Shown here: positions 44,001 to 56,980 of the stretch, piece by piece
How positions within the stretch are numbered: position 1 is the first letter of the stretch
Layout of the letters: each line of letters starts with the position of its first letter
Origin: Sipunculus nudus
Taxonomy: Eukaryota > Annelida > Sipuncula > Golfingiida > Sipunculidae
Direction of reading: 5' to 3'
Assembly: GCA_026874595.1 (NCBI GenBank)
Contig: CM049320.1
Location: forward strand, 22,887,714-22,951,713
DNA length: 64,000 nucleotides
Made by a program: the position numbers and the translations under genes
The notes under the pieces: generated by a model
The model's database searches: none
The model's input: only the letters and a program-made list of their open reading frames with translations
Told to the model about the DNA's origin: nothing

Positions 44001-46515
44001 GAAATATACTCCCGTTAATATTAGGTTTATACAGTATTCTATACAAAAATTATACGTGAGGTATGGGAAGCTAGTACTGGTCATCGACTGTGATAAGAAA
44101 CAGCTTAGATCCTCAACTCAGGAATCTGCAAGTTGCGAACTAAACCTGGACATCTATAAGAGATTTTGAGCATCACAGATGGTTACCCTTGCATTCCTGA
44201 ATGATATAAATGACACTATCAGTGTAAAAACATAGTTTCAGTTTGATTATTTACAAGATATATGATACATCAAGGGTAATAATTTTTAATCGAACTTGGT
44301 GTTGGCAATTAATAATCAAAGGTGTGGAAACATCAAATTAATTGGCAGGGAATACATGACATGGGCGGAAGGACCATGGTTCTCTGGAGGGTGTGGGAGG
44401 ATGCTACTTCCCTACTGTGAGAAGATGTTAAATATAAAACTGTCATGTGGCACATTTCATGCATTCAAGTTCATGTGTTTGACAAAAATTCCATTTTGGG
44501 AAAACATTTTTATTTATCAGTTTTATACATGTAGTGAGGCAAATGTTATAAGCATGGCCAGGTTAAGCAATTTTTTACTTGTATATTATAAGGTAGAAGG
44601 GGAAAACCTTCCTATTACCCCCCCCCCCCGGCACATAAAAAGTGGCGGGAAAAAAATCACACCTTTTGCCCCCTACGGGCACACCATATCAGTTCCCATA
44701 CATACGTTTATTATCCTTTACATAATGTCAGTGCAGAACAAGACAATATACACCTAATTAAACTAATGGGGAAGGGAGACACCCCAAAGATGCTATGGCC
44801 CTGATATCTAATTAATAGAAAAAAAAGGCGGGCATGCACTTTCCGTGAAATCTGAGCATCCAAAACCCTCTGTACAAACCCCATGATAATTAAGGTCAGA
44901 GTATCGTCAAACTTCTTTACTTAAATTAAGCTTTATAATCTATATTCAGATAACTTTCAGTTCCAATGATATATACAACAGTCTGTGGCTGCTTAGAAGA
45001 ATTTAAATTCAATGTAAATGTTAAATTTTTACAAGCATGATATATCTCACATCTGGCACCAGGTGTGGATTTTACAATATGATCATCCTAAAACACATAC
45101 AAGGAATAGTATCTCCAATTTTTAATTGTCCATTTTGCTACCCCCTGTTTCCCACATTTTAATTATGAAATATTCGATGATTGAAAAGATGCTTGTTAAA
45201 ATTGCATGTAAGTGTACCTTATTTACAAATTTTCTAATGTTTCTCTGTCACATAGATTTTCTTATGATAATCAACGATTGTAGCAGTAGATCTGTACACT
45301 TAAAAAACATTACGGGACATAGATCTAACGTTATACCTACCCGTGGTTTGAAGAAAGACTTTATTTCGTCAAATCAGTGGCTATCAACAGACTGATACTG
45401 GGTACACGGAGTAACTATGGGCGATATTAGGGTCAGTTTCATTCGTTGTGATCACTCATTTAAAAGTAAGAAAGAAGGTCCAAGACGTTTACAACGCTTA
45501 CTTCTATATACTATGTATATTTGTTGCTCGGTCTAAAGATTTGCCTGATTTTTACTTCACTTTCAACAATTTGTGAAACGTGATGTGGAACTTTTTGTCC
45601 ACTTCTGACACGGACTGCGGAAGAACTTAAAAGCCGCATTTCACATCGATCGTTGCACTTGGGGCCAAAGGCCCTGATTCAGAGTAACAAACTGCCTTCT
45701 GCCGTTTGATGGGAGTAGCAGCCAACCAAATGCCAGTTAACAAACACTCGACAGGTATCATGGCTGGCTTCAAGCGCAGCTTGATGACAATTTTTTTGTT
45801 ACTCTGAGTAAAGAACATTTTAATTGACCGATTCTATAATGGCATAACGACTATGTATGCGTAGCCATGTATTCGTTGTGAGTAACACTGATATCAGCCA
45901 GCGAGGTGTGCACGGGGCCAATGTTGTTACATTTCTTTTGATTTGTTACATTTCGCTCACCGGCCGAGCATCCTATGTGCACAAGGACCTGTGTAAGCTA
46001 CGTGTCGGACTCTCTGAGCCTGTGGCCTAGACAAACGGTTTCCGGGGAGATGAACTGTCACTCAAAATGATATTCACAACATGGGTATCGTGTGTTCCTC
46101 GCTTAGCTGGTAAATCGTTTCGCTGGCAACACATCCTGATAATTATGTAGATTCCTTGTCGCTTCAGTCGTTTGTCGCTCATCGGACATTGTTTATACAC
46201 AGTCAAGAGTATAACAAATATTTATGGAATCAGTTTGTGGTCTAGCTCATACACAGTGGCCTCTACAACTCCTAAAAAGATTTTGCCAACAGCATTTATG
46301 TTGCTATTTATTAATCGTGTGACCATTTCAGCCATTCATAGAGGTCGTGACTTCCAACATCGGGTCTTATCTGATTGGCCAAAATAGAGTGCTCCCAGGA
46401 TAGCAGGTTAAAACAAACAGCGCTTAGGATATAGGTAGTAGGCCTATAGGTTAAGCGCTGTGTAAAGAGCGAAGCGTTTCGTATAAACCATCCGTTATGT
46501 TTTCTATATATATTT
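41088..46515. other. Long stretch without recognised genes
   Basis: AT-rich, with G-runs near 43318-43326 and 43715-43727 and a C-run near 44620. The longest open frame (44296-44757, plus) starts with TTG, crosses the C-run and has no recognisable domain. A GC-moderate part at 45400-46400 has no gene I can identify. Confidence 0.35.
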
Positions 46516-46519
46516 TTTA

Positions 46520-48130
46520 ATCTACATTAATCACATCACTGAGCTTATTTCATAGCACGGACGAAATATTCATTTACGGTAAATCAAATGACAACTGAAG
46601 ATAAGGTAACTTGTTAATAATTATCTAATGGCAAATACAGGGTTTACTTACAGGTCGAATATATTAGCCATGTTCTTTTGAAGCTTCAGTCCAACGCTCG
46701 ATCGACCCTAAATTTAAGAGGCGTCTTTTAAACGCTCGTCAAATGGGACATTTTTGTGTCATTAAGCAGCAAAGGGATCTACAGTTTTAATACAAGAACA
46801 AGAAAACCTCATGTGAATTTTGACGACATTCCTGGCCGTGATGTACTCTCAGGTATGATTTGGATTTTGTTTACTGCGACCCACATCTCATCCTATACTT
46901 ATAATAGGAATTCGGTCTACATTTGATATCAATGTTCTCTGAAACTGCGTTGCATAGGCCACTGTGCCCTACCTGTTTTTAAAGGTTATTGTTTCCATAG
47001 TGACCTCGCTGATGTGAAAATAAATAATTTTTAATATACACATCATTTTGAGTGATTTTGCGTGGTATTACCTTGCGTGGAGGTGACCACCGAAAACAGC
47101 CGAACTACCTTCGGCAAAGACCGGAATACCTGCATCTCCAGCGCAGGGTTAAAGTCTATTGTATATATGAATACCTTGTCTGTCAATGACGGATGCAAGC
47201 ATATTTGGCCTGACATTTGATCAAGTCTCTGACTCACGTGTATGGTGATTATAAGTGTAAAAAAGTCACTCTGGATCCCTTTCCACTCATTTCTTATATC
47301 AGCAAGCAATGATGATTAATCCCCCAATTCATCAAGGTTATATTTTTGCATAATGTTGAAATGGCCACAACAAGTATCGCTGCACATTTACCTTGCATTT
47401 ACATCTTCAATAATTCTGGAAACAGTTGTATCACGTTAACTATCCAAGGAAGCATGAGCGTAAGTTTCTGTTTATATTTACAATGCATCGTCACGGGTTT
47501 ACACCGCAAAATAGTTCCACAGGTTTATCAATATAAAATATGTTTCACGGACAAATACCTTATGCTGGTTATAGTTGGTTAATATTGTCGATGCATACTC
47601 TATATTTTCTCGATTTACTTATTTTTTTTTGCAATTTCATCTCGGTTTCATCGTAGAATCGTTCTATTTGAATGCATTTGGACATGATGTTTAAAATTGA
47701 TATACAGACCGTCTGTGTTGAAAATGTGACTAATAATCAACAAGGACATACGCACTGATACAAATTGTATGTATATTTACAGTAGAATTTACTGGCAACC
47801 CTGCTGGTAGTTAATTTAATTGCAAAATTACAAAGCATGATTTTTGGCATGTTATGTAAAATAATAAGCATATTTATGTGAAATAACATGTAATGTCATG
47901 TAAACTAACATGACATTCCAGTGACATTACATGCTAATATTGTGGTGTAACATGCATTTAACAGTAATTTTTACAGAAACTTTTACTGATTAAACAAACC
48001 AAACATTTTAATTTAACTATAAAATTACAGAGCATGTTTTTGGAATGACATGTAAAATTAAATTAAATTCATGTAAAATTACATGGAAATATTATATGGA
48101 AAAATAACTTTGAAATCTAACATGATTAAA
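46520..48130. repeat. R1 repeat, copy B-left
   Basis: Collinear with 29965-31600 throughout, and with 15956-17040 from GGAGGTGACCACCGAAAACA (47080) on. It includes the hairpin at 47099-47115, ATGTTGAAATGGCCACAACA, TGTCGATGCATACTCTATAT and the ACATGTAA-rich end. Unit B follows it directly. Confidence 0.88.
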
Positions 48131-51100
48131 CAAACCAAACTTTTCAATAAAAGGTGCGGTTTAGAAATTTCTATTAGCAATTTATTCCCTAATTTGAAAG
48201 AAAAACAGACTATGCTTATAATAAAGGTCTTCATATTTTAGGATTTATTTAAGAAAAAGTGAGATAAAAACAGGAAGTAGAACAGAACAGGTGGTACCAG
48301 CTGCAACCTTTCCACAAAACCAGGTATTCTGAGTAAAATTTGGTCCTGGGAATGGTGGCCATCACTAAGATATTCACTTTTCATACAAACATATAAAAGA
48401 CACCCTTTTTAAATGGTTAAATCAGTTTCTATAATTTTAATTTCCCCTTTTTTTAAAAAATATATAAACATATAAATAAATAGAATATCAGCAGAAGTTG
48501 TTAAAATCCAAAAGAGGTCTCTAAGGATAGTAGCAGAAAACGAGTATGAAGTATGTGTTTTCAAACTGATGAAGATCTGTTAAAATGTCTCTAGTTCAAG
48601 TCAACAACTTAAATGACAAAAGCATGTTGTACCTATCAATGTGTTGTAATAGAAGTGATTTAGATTTGTATCATGAAAAACACTGTGTAGGGGATATCCT
48701 GTACAGTAAGATATCCTTAGACAACCCGAAGGCTTGACTGAGAGTTTATTGATATACATCTGGCCTAAAGAAATAAAATGCCTGTGTCAAATTGTTTAAG
48801 AATGTCTCACTCACAAGAAAAAAATGACAAAAGTCCAAAATAATCGTAAACGTTCTGACGCTTTAGGTGGCATCACCACAGCATGTTTAAAAACGATCCA
48901 TTCAGTGGTTTATGAGATATTTAAAAAGAACTCTTAATTGCTCTGTGACATGCAATATAGAACACGTTGACCAATTTTTCAATTAGAGAATAGAATATGT
49001 TGATATATTTCTGCCAAGAAGAAAGAAAGTGCCTATGTATAATTCTTTGAGATATCCAGCTCACAAGAAACACGAGCTGAAATTTGTAAAAAAAAAAAAA
49101 AAAGGAGAAAATGTGGGTGGCGCCACCAGGCTGCTGCATCAGTTACGGATCACCAACGCCCATAAGCCCACTTTATTTTATAACAATCCATCATGTGGTT
49201 CCGGAGAAAAAATGTCAAGTTTTTTTTTGTAAACAGCTGTGTGACATTAAAAATGTTTCGAGGTAGGTTTTGCTTAACCCTATTTTGATATCAACTTAAG
49301 AAAATGTGGCCCATTGGCCATGATGCTTAGCTGAATTTGACAAATAGGAATTACATGTACATATATTAATTATTAATGATATGATCTGGTGAAAAATATT
49401 TGTGAAGGCAACTTGAACAATGTGTTTTTGCCCATTGTCCTCAGAAAACTGGTTTGAGCAACCTTCCTTCTTATTTTCAAGAAGATTTTATCAGGAACTT
49501 CGAACATGCTTAGTTAGAAAATTCTGAATTTCCAGGTGCTCAAAATTAGGTTTTCCCCTCGTAGCCAACATAATATAGGCCACCAACTCCCAATCTCAGG
49601 ATACTTAAACTATTCATATTTAAGTTATAAGATTCTAGGTCAATCCATTAAGATTGGTGCCCGTCCGACTCTCACAGTGATAAAATCATTTTTTTTTTTT
49701 GCTCACAGAATATGATTCATCATGTTCTAATTTAGGAATCACCAAGGACATCCCTCGATTATAGATCAGAAGGTTCTAGATCTAATGGTTAGGTTTTAGG
49801 CTAAGTCTGACTGTCAGGCAGCTCAACTTCATGTTTCGTGCCCACAGCTCACATAACATATGCCAGCATGACCTAATATCAGGATTCTAAGGAGATTTGC
49901 TCAGGAGTGCTCTGGATATAATGTTAGTAGATTTGTAAGGGTGACCGATATAACTCAGATGATTTTGAGTCAGCTGAGCCATAAACATGTTTTTATTAGC
50001 TTTGAACTGACACATGAGCAGCAATGGCATCTATAAAACATCCCATAGTCTTTCATCTTTCTCCACAGCTGGTGAAGTTTGATGTTTATTGTTTGGATTT
50101 ATCAATTTTATTATCAATTTTGCTCCCTCTGTCGGGGTTAATGGCCACAAACATCTTGAAAAATATAACCAATTTCTATAAGATATTTTATTCTCTTTTG
50201 TATTTATATGATATTATAATCGTAGCATCAAAAAACAGACTTAATCAATCGAATCCTTCATATATTGATACCCATCAGAAATTTTACCAACAAGCAAAAA
50301 AGAAAAAAAAAAATCAGTACATTCATAAAATGTTTACAGGGAACAAAATTGCATTAATTCAGATAGAATATTAATCTCCAGCAAAAAGTGAATTATATTA
50401 ATTTATTTTACTACAAACAACATTTATAAAACAAGGGATCCATTTACAGATGGACAGAAAGATGGCCAGAACCAACTGATCACAATTTCACTTTCTGCTA
50501 AGAAAAAAAGTTTATAATATACCATATTCTTTTCAGAATATCCATTTTGGCAGTAGAGTAATGAAAAAATGTTTGCATTTTTTTATTATATTCAGTTTTA
50601 TTAATATTTAAATTTTATTAATTTGCAAAACAAAAAAAAACCCTGAAAATATAAGTAAATTCAGAATTATAAGTTCCAACATTTTTATTCTTAGTTTGGC
50701 TTATATCATTCCATATTATGCAGACACATCTATTTTCTTTTTTTAATCATAAAATGTTTAAAATGAATATAAAGAAAATTCTAGACATTCGTAAATGTTT
50801 CTAGACGAAATCATGAAACAAGTGACCCATGGGTCATGACGCTCAGCTGACAAGTAAGACATCCACAAAAGGACTTCATCATCTGAATGCCAACTTGTGA
50901 AGGTGGTGTCCCCATTCAAATGAAGCAATTTAAAATTCTTCAAAATCAACAAGAAGAAAAAGTTTCATGATGATATGTCCAGCGCTTCCCATTAAAACTA
51001 CCTGTTCTGTATGCAATCTGCAGAGAAACAATTGACCCTGTACTTTTTTAAGGACATCTCTGGATGTCAAGACAGAAGATTCTAGATCCAACAGTAAAGT

Positions 51101-51458
51101 TTTGTACCCTGACTGTCCGGGTGCTTTTAATGTTTTTGGTCATAAAAAATCACCTTTACATGATTTCTGGTTTCTATGGAGATTTACTAAGATGTCGACC
51201 GGGAGCAGGCAAAATATTGGTCATCATGATTCATTTAAGGTTTCCAAGGCTTCCTTGTATATTACAGTGGAACATTCTAGAGCCAGCAGATACAATTTGT
51301 GCCCATCTGATTTTTCAGGGTACTAAAAATTACGTTTTTGTGACATAGTTCACAGAAAATAGGTTACCAGGCCCTCATTTAAGGTTTCCATGCATGTTTA
51401 CCCATGACCTGCCTGAATATGGTGTTAGAAGATTCTTGACCTGTAGTTTACAAAATAT

Positions 51459-51473
51459 AGGTCATCATGACCT
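51459..51473. promoter_or_regulatory. Palindromic IR3 element AGGTCATCATGACCT
   Basis: Perfect inverted half-sites with a 3-bp spacer. The matching place in copy A (about 20611) reads AGGTCACCATGAGCT, with one half-site mutated. Confidence 0.4.
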
Positions 51474-51955
51474 TATTTTAGGATTTCCAAGGAGATTGTC
51501 CTAGGACCTACCTGTATGTACAGTTAGAAGTTTAATGATCAAAAGGTTACAATGTGTGCCCCTTTTAACCAACAAACTGCATCATCTGTAGAACTCAAAA
51601 ACAGGGAACGACGATAAAAAAATTAGAAAAAAATACATGTGGTGCCACCAGCTTTCAAGAAATGATGAACCATTCCATGACCGATATGCATGAAAAGAAT
51701 AATGGTAATCAATCGACAGTTATTAAGATACAGGAGCTTAAGTATCAACTTTTTAACTATTCTGGGGGTACTTACGAGCCCCATGGCTTGGAGGATATAG
51801 ATCGCATGTTTCCTATGAGATTTTTTACTGACCTCCATGGGTTCCAGTTAGAACCTTCTAGGTCCAGCAGTTACGATTTGTGCCCTGTTGAAGGACAGAT
51901 GGACGACGGATAAAGGGTGATCGCTATAGCTTTGCCCCATAGCTCAAAGGATAAC

Positions 51956-51968
51956 GGTCACAGTGACC
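51956..51968. promoter_or_regulatory. Perfect ERE-type core GGTCACAGTGACC
   Basis: Exact GGTCAnnnTGACC consensus of an oestrogen-receptor-type element. It corresponds to the IR3 element at 20832-20846 in copy A. Confidence 0.4.
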
Positions 51969-54900
51969 TAATTCAGGTTTCCTTTGAAATATTTAATGGT
52001 CTTCCATTGGTGTAATGTTGGAATATTCTAGGCCTAGCATATACAAGTTGTGCCCCGTCTGATAAACTTGGTGGTAAATCATGTTTTCAGCCTGTAGTTT
52101 GCAATAGAATAGGTAACCAAGACCTAATTCCGGTTTCCAAGGACGTTTGCCGAGTACCTCCCTAGATGTACAGTTAGAAGTTTCTTGATTTAATTGTTAG
52201 AATTTGTGCCCTGTTGCTTCATCTGAATGTCTCAAAATTAGAGAAAAATATGCGTGCATATTAAAAATATATTGGTGGCTCCACCAGGTTTCAGAAATGA
52301 TGTAACATCCCATGATCAATATGCATGCAAAAATCATGACAACCAATGTATTCGTTATTCAGATACTGGAGCTTTAGTATTATTGTTTTAATTATTCTGG
52401 GGGTACTTACGAGCCCCATGGCTTAGAGGACATAGATTGCATGTTTCCTATGAGTTTTTATAGACCTCAATGGGTTCCAGTTAGAACTTTCTAGGTCCAG
52501 CGGTTACGATTTGTGCCCTGTTGGACAGATTGACGACTGATGAAGAGTGGTCGCTATAGCTTTGATGTCTTTCAGGCAGCTGAGCTAACATTCAATATTA
52601 CCACAACATGGCATCTTCTAGATTATTCCTTGGATTACTGTTCATGAAAAGTTTTGTACATTGGAGTTTCAGTTTCATGTGCATGCTCAATTTTCTTTAT
52701 TTAAACAAACGAATCAGTAAAATGTAAATTCTCTTTTCAAATAAGGCATACGCATGGTTGGATGAGGGAGAAACAATAAAATTATGTTCAATATTCAAGT
52801 TTCTCCAGTTAAATTTAAGATTGAAATTTATATTCAAATTCAAGCAAATAAAGAGAGACAAATAGTTCTTTACTTTTCTGAAGTAAAGAATTTATTCACA
52901 ACATGAACATCCACACTTTAACAGCAATAACGGTTAATCACTTTATGGACACAAATTAGATGTGAACTCAAATCAATGTAACTCTTTGTAATACAAAAAA
53001 TATAATGTTGCATAAAAAAGAAGGAAACATAGAAAATTATAAAAGTTCTCTTGTTCATGCATCCTGTTAAAGGTAGGGGGGGGGTCTAGCAATAGTACTT
53101 AAGAAAAAATGGGCCATGGTCAGGTTGGGCAAAATTTAATTAAGGTACTCACTTTACATTTATGCCAATAACAAAAATTACTAAAGTATCATCTAATTTC
53201 TGCTATACATTTAAATCTACATTCAGTATATAGTTCTATGCATGAAATATTGAACTCTAGCTCCATTAGTTACAGTGTAAAGTGCGTATGTACCTTTAAT
53301 TATGTTTAGACAAGGGGATTAATAAACGGGTCCATAATTTCAATCTTGTAAGATGGCATATTTTTTCTCTCAAAGTCCAATGTACCGGAGTTTCCTATGT
53401 GTCCCTATCATGATTTCTCATTTTCTGAAATTTGGGATCACTGACTTAAAATGAACTTTTTATTCATCAATTAAGACCCATGTGATTAAAAATGAAAGCA
53501 CTTCGCTATTTAACCCTTGGGATGGACCTGGAGGAGGCATGGTTTAGAGGGGTGGCACCACTAGAACTCTAAAAAGAGTTCAGAATACAGAAACACATAT
53601 GACCAACAAAACAGCTCATCGCTTTCACATGTAATCATAATTTTGCAGACTGGCTTCCACAGGATACAATAAAATACAAAACTCTTATTATATCCTTATA
53701 ATACCATGAATAGTCAGTCACCAAAATATTTCAAAGAATTGTTACATATACAGGCCTGCTTGATCACTTCAGTCAGAAAACTTTTCAACATTGGTAAACC
53801 AAAATAAGGACCATAACATATTAGGAAGGGTGTTTAAGTTATGTAACATAAACTTAATATGGGCATTAAAGATGCCAAACATTAAAACCCATTTTAAAGC
53901 TCCTCTTTGAACATTAGTTGAAATGATTGGTAACTAAACACGTGAACTTTTATCAAATTAAAGTTTTATCTTTTTATTTCTATCACAGTCTTCTCAATTT
54001 AAACTTCTTATTTTCTTTTCTTTGGTCGAATGTCTATTTTAAATATAGTCATTTTACATAATTTTAAAAATAAAAGTTATACTGCACAAAATTTAGTCAC
54101 TGTATTATGTGTATTTTGACAATCACATAAAACATGGTTTGCGTTTGTTTGTTTTTTTTTTTCTTAGAAATGTATACTGGAAGGCACTTTTGAATACTCT
54201 TAGTTTAAAGATGGATGTGTCTTGCTGATGCTGTGTCCTGCAAATAAAAATCAATCATGGTTGATATGACGAATACATCCCATTATTTTTTTCAAGCATT
54301 TAATGAAAATAAAATAACCTGATATTTCTTAGCTAAACTATTTTGGAGGGAGGGGGGCTTACACGAAAAAAATTTGAACCTCTTTTCATAGTAAACTATA
54401 TTCCCTGACCCCTTCCCCCCCCCCCCCCGCCCCGGGTCTTTACAAAGATATTTTTGAATATCATGATGAATACAATTTTACTTTTGTAGTGCTATGTTCA
54501 TGCCTGTATACAAGCTGATCACATTTTTTAAATGCTTAGAGCTGAAACAATACAAAATAAATATAAAGGAAAGAAAGTCCTCATATTATCATATTTAATA
54601 ATAAAAGTTATCTTGCCACCTACGTTCAAAGAGAAATGAATTTACATAAACAAAATAAGGTGAAAATGCAATCCAAACTAAAAGATCAAAACCAACTGCA
54701 TCACCAAAGGACGTAATCAAGGTTGTCTCAGGACTGTGTTTAGATATGTTCCGGCATGTCTCTTAAAACCCCTGGCCATTTTTAATGAAAGAATTAACAC
54801 AAACTTGTATTTTTATCTGGGTGTTCAGTTTTGACAATGATTTATTTTATAATTTATATATTTTTATTTTGATCACAGTCTGATCTACAAGATTAAGGTG

Positions 54901-55645
54901 TATGTTGAGTTTTTTTATCAATAACGTTTTCTATTCAATGAAGGCCATAAATTAAAGCAATTTCAATATGAAGAATGTTTTGTATATATTTTGCCTGAGA
55001 AATAGTTATGTTAAGTTTAATTGTATATGATAGATTTATAAAATATTACCTGTTTTCAAATCAGCAAGACATTGAATAATCTTAAGTTTTGTACTGTCTA
55101 CAGAGTTCAGAACAAATTTTGGTTTTCATTTTATAAAAATCGTCTGAGGGCAGCTGCAGTTTGGGTGATATAAAGGCAAAACTGATATGTTTACACACAC
55201 TCCAGACTGTAAAAGATAAAATCAGATTAGCATTATTAACACGACAAAATCATTCAAGATAAGATATCCGTGTGGTTTCAAGAAAATTATAAACGGATTA
55301 AAAAAGCACAATCCTGCTAACACATATAGTAAATGATATGTACATGTTCCAAGATTTTGTCATCTCTAAACACGCTCTTGTTTATATATCAACAAAAAGT
55401 GAATAATAAAATGCTATTCCATCACAAGTTAACCTGAAAAAAATAACAAACTAATCAGACCAAATCAATAAGAAGCCTCGTGCAACAGTTATACACTGCA
55501 GTCGTATTCTGGCTGTAACCGCTGTTTTGAATAACGAAGTACTCTGAGTCTAGCAACCAGGGTTGCACAAAGCAAAGAATTAAAATAAGATCAATAAAAG
55601 CATGGTATGGCATTGTGCATCTAACTCTAAATTTTAAACACGGAA

Positions 55646-56190
55646 CGCCTCCTCTTGGTTATTCATACATCTCTCTACATAATATATTCTGCACACCATA
55701 AAAGGTTATCAGTTTTCCCTGCTGCATGTATAGTCACTGTCCTGTATGTGGTATTACTCTGACGTCACTACCATCACGCCGGTTTGCTTGTTTTAAAAAT
55801 TGTGCAAATACACAGAAGGGTTAGGGATCTGTCGTAGCTTAGTGGTTCAAGCAGCCAACCGGAAATCGGAAGATCATGAGTGTGAATCCCATCGGCAGCA
55901 CCGACTTTTCTGTGTATTATTGTTTTATCCTTATACAATGAACCAGCATGGCTATTTTACATCTCTCTACATATTATATGCCGCATACTATTTAAGGCCA
56001 CCAGTTCCCCTGCTGCATGTAAAGTCGCTGTGCCGACACATGTCGTGGGTAGAAATCTGCCGTCGCTACCGTGACCTCACTTTGCTTGTTCCCTTAAATG
56101 TGTGCACATACACGTTCGTCGTGGGTCTGTGGTAGCTTAGTGGTTGAGTAGCCGACCGGAAATTGAAAGATCATGGGTTCGCTTTAAGTG
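55646..56190 (+). repeat. Tandem SINE-like modules with tRNA-like heads
   Basis: Two units about 297 bp apart (55650 and 55947 start with GGTTATTCATACATCTCTCT / GGCTATTTTACATCTCTCTA) repeat the structure at 29100-29350. Each ends in a tRNA-like head: TAGCTTAGTGG at 55835-55845 with GAGTGTGAATCCC, and TAGCTTAGTGG at 56133-56143 with GGGTTCGC. The TGACGTCA palindrome is kept at 55760-55767 in the first unit and degraded in the second. Copy A has one such module. Confidence 0.65.
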
Positions 56191-56209
56191 TCCGCTTATC
56201 ATACTTTAT

Positions 56210-56980
56210 ACATGAGTGCAAAGGATTCGAAATAAATACACTACACTAAGCACTCTTCAAGGAGCTCATTTCATATCACACCCGGAAGACTGATTTACAA
56301 GTATGAATGCGAAATCTAACTAGGTCAAGTAGATACAGTTGATCAAATGACAGCTGGAGATACGGATACTTGTTAATAATTATCAAATTGAAAATAAAGA
56401 CACACTTGGACATTTAACAGTGTTTACTGATCAAAGGTGAATAAAATTTGCCATTTTTTTTATGAAGCTTCGGTCCGCCGCTTGAACGGCTTTTGATGTA
56501 CAAGGCTTTTTTTTAAAAACACTGATGATTAGGGACATTTTGGTGCCTTTGAGCAGCAAAACGACCTTCCGTTTGAATACACGAACCAGAAAACGACATG
56601 TGAATTTTGACGACACCTCTGACCATTCAATACTATCAGGAATGAGTTGGATTTATTCAATGCAGACCCACATCTCTTACTTTTAAAAAGGGATTCGGTC
56701 CACTTTTGTCTTTAATGTTCTCTGAAACCGCGTTGCGTGTGACACTGTGTCTGCATCTTTTAAAATGTTATTGTTCCCCAGTGACCTCGCCGATGTGTGA
56801 ATACATCTTTTTAAAATATACACATCATTTTGAATGATTCTGCGTGGTTGTTACATTGCTTGGAGGTTATCACCGAAAACAGCCGAACTGTATTCAAAGA
56901 GTGGAATCCCTGCATCTCAAGCGCAGGATTAAAGTCTATTGTGTACATGAACAGCTCGTCTTTCATTGACGGGTTAAGCA
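56210..56980. repeat. R1 repeat, copy B-right (truncated by a LINE)
   Basis: Matches 29480-30680 from TGTCCGCTTATCATACTTTA, through TACACTAAGCACTCTTCAAG and ACCGAAAACAGCCGAACTGT, to TCATTGACGGGTTAAGCATG. The conserved hairpin is broken here by a small deletion (GTATTCAAAG). It stops at 56980 where the 3' tail of the minus-strand LINE begins. Confidence 0.85.

Larger units (their letters stand above)
49440..52560. repeat. Degenerate tandem units, AGGTCA-rich (copy B)
   Basis: Same units as 18240-21010: TTCTAGATCTAATGGTTAGG, GTGCCCATCTGATTTTTCAG, ATATAGGTCATCATGACC, CCAAGGAGATTGTCCTAGGA, in repeated order with drift. Confidence 0.7.
48131..55645. repeat. Internal part of large duplicated unit, copy B
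   Basis: Collinear with 17041-21655 plus 26006-29140 of copy A, without the 4.34-kb insertion. The empty site GTTCTA is at 53233-53238. It has an extra block (about 51600-52560) with two GGGGGTACTTACGAGCCCCAT units not seen at the matching place in copy A. Homopolymers occur at 53075 (G) and 54415-54428 (C). No protein-coding frame was recognised in 7.5 kb. Confidence 0.85.

Noticed and set aside
44296-44757. 153-codon ORF
   Set aside because: It starts with TTG, crosses a long C-run and shows no recognisable domain; an animal gene would not be expected to start this way.
45680-45806. 127-bp MITE with CAGAGTAACAAA / TTTGTTACTCTG ends
   Set aside because: A single perfect 12-bp inverted pair at about 100-bp spacing is expected roughly once by chance in a window of this size, and no second copy or target duplication was seen.
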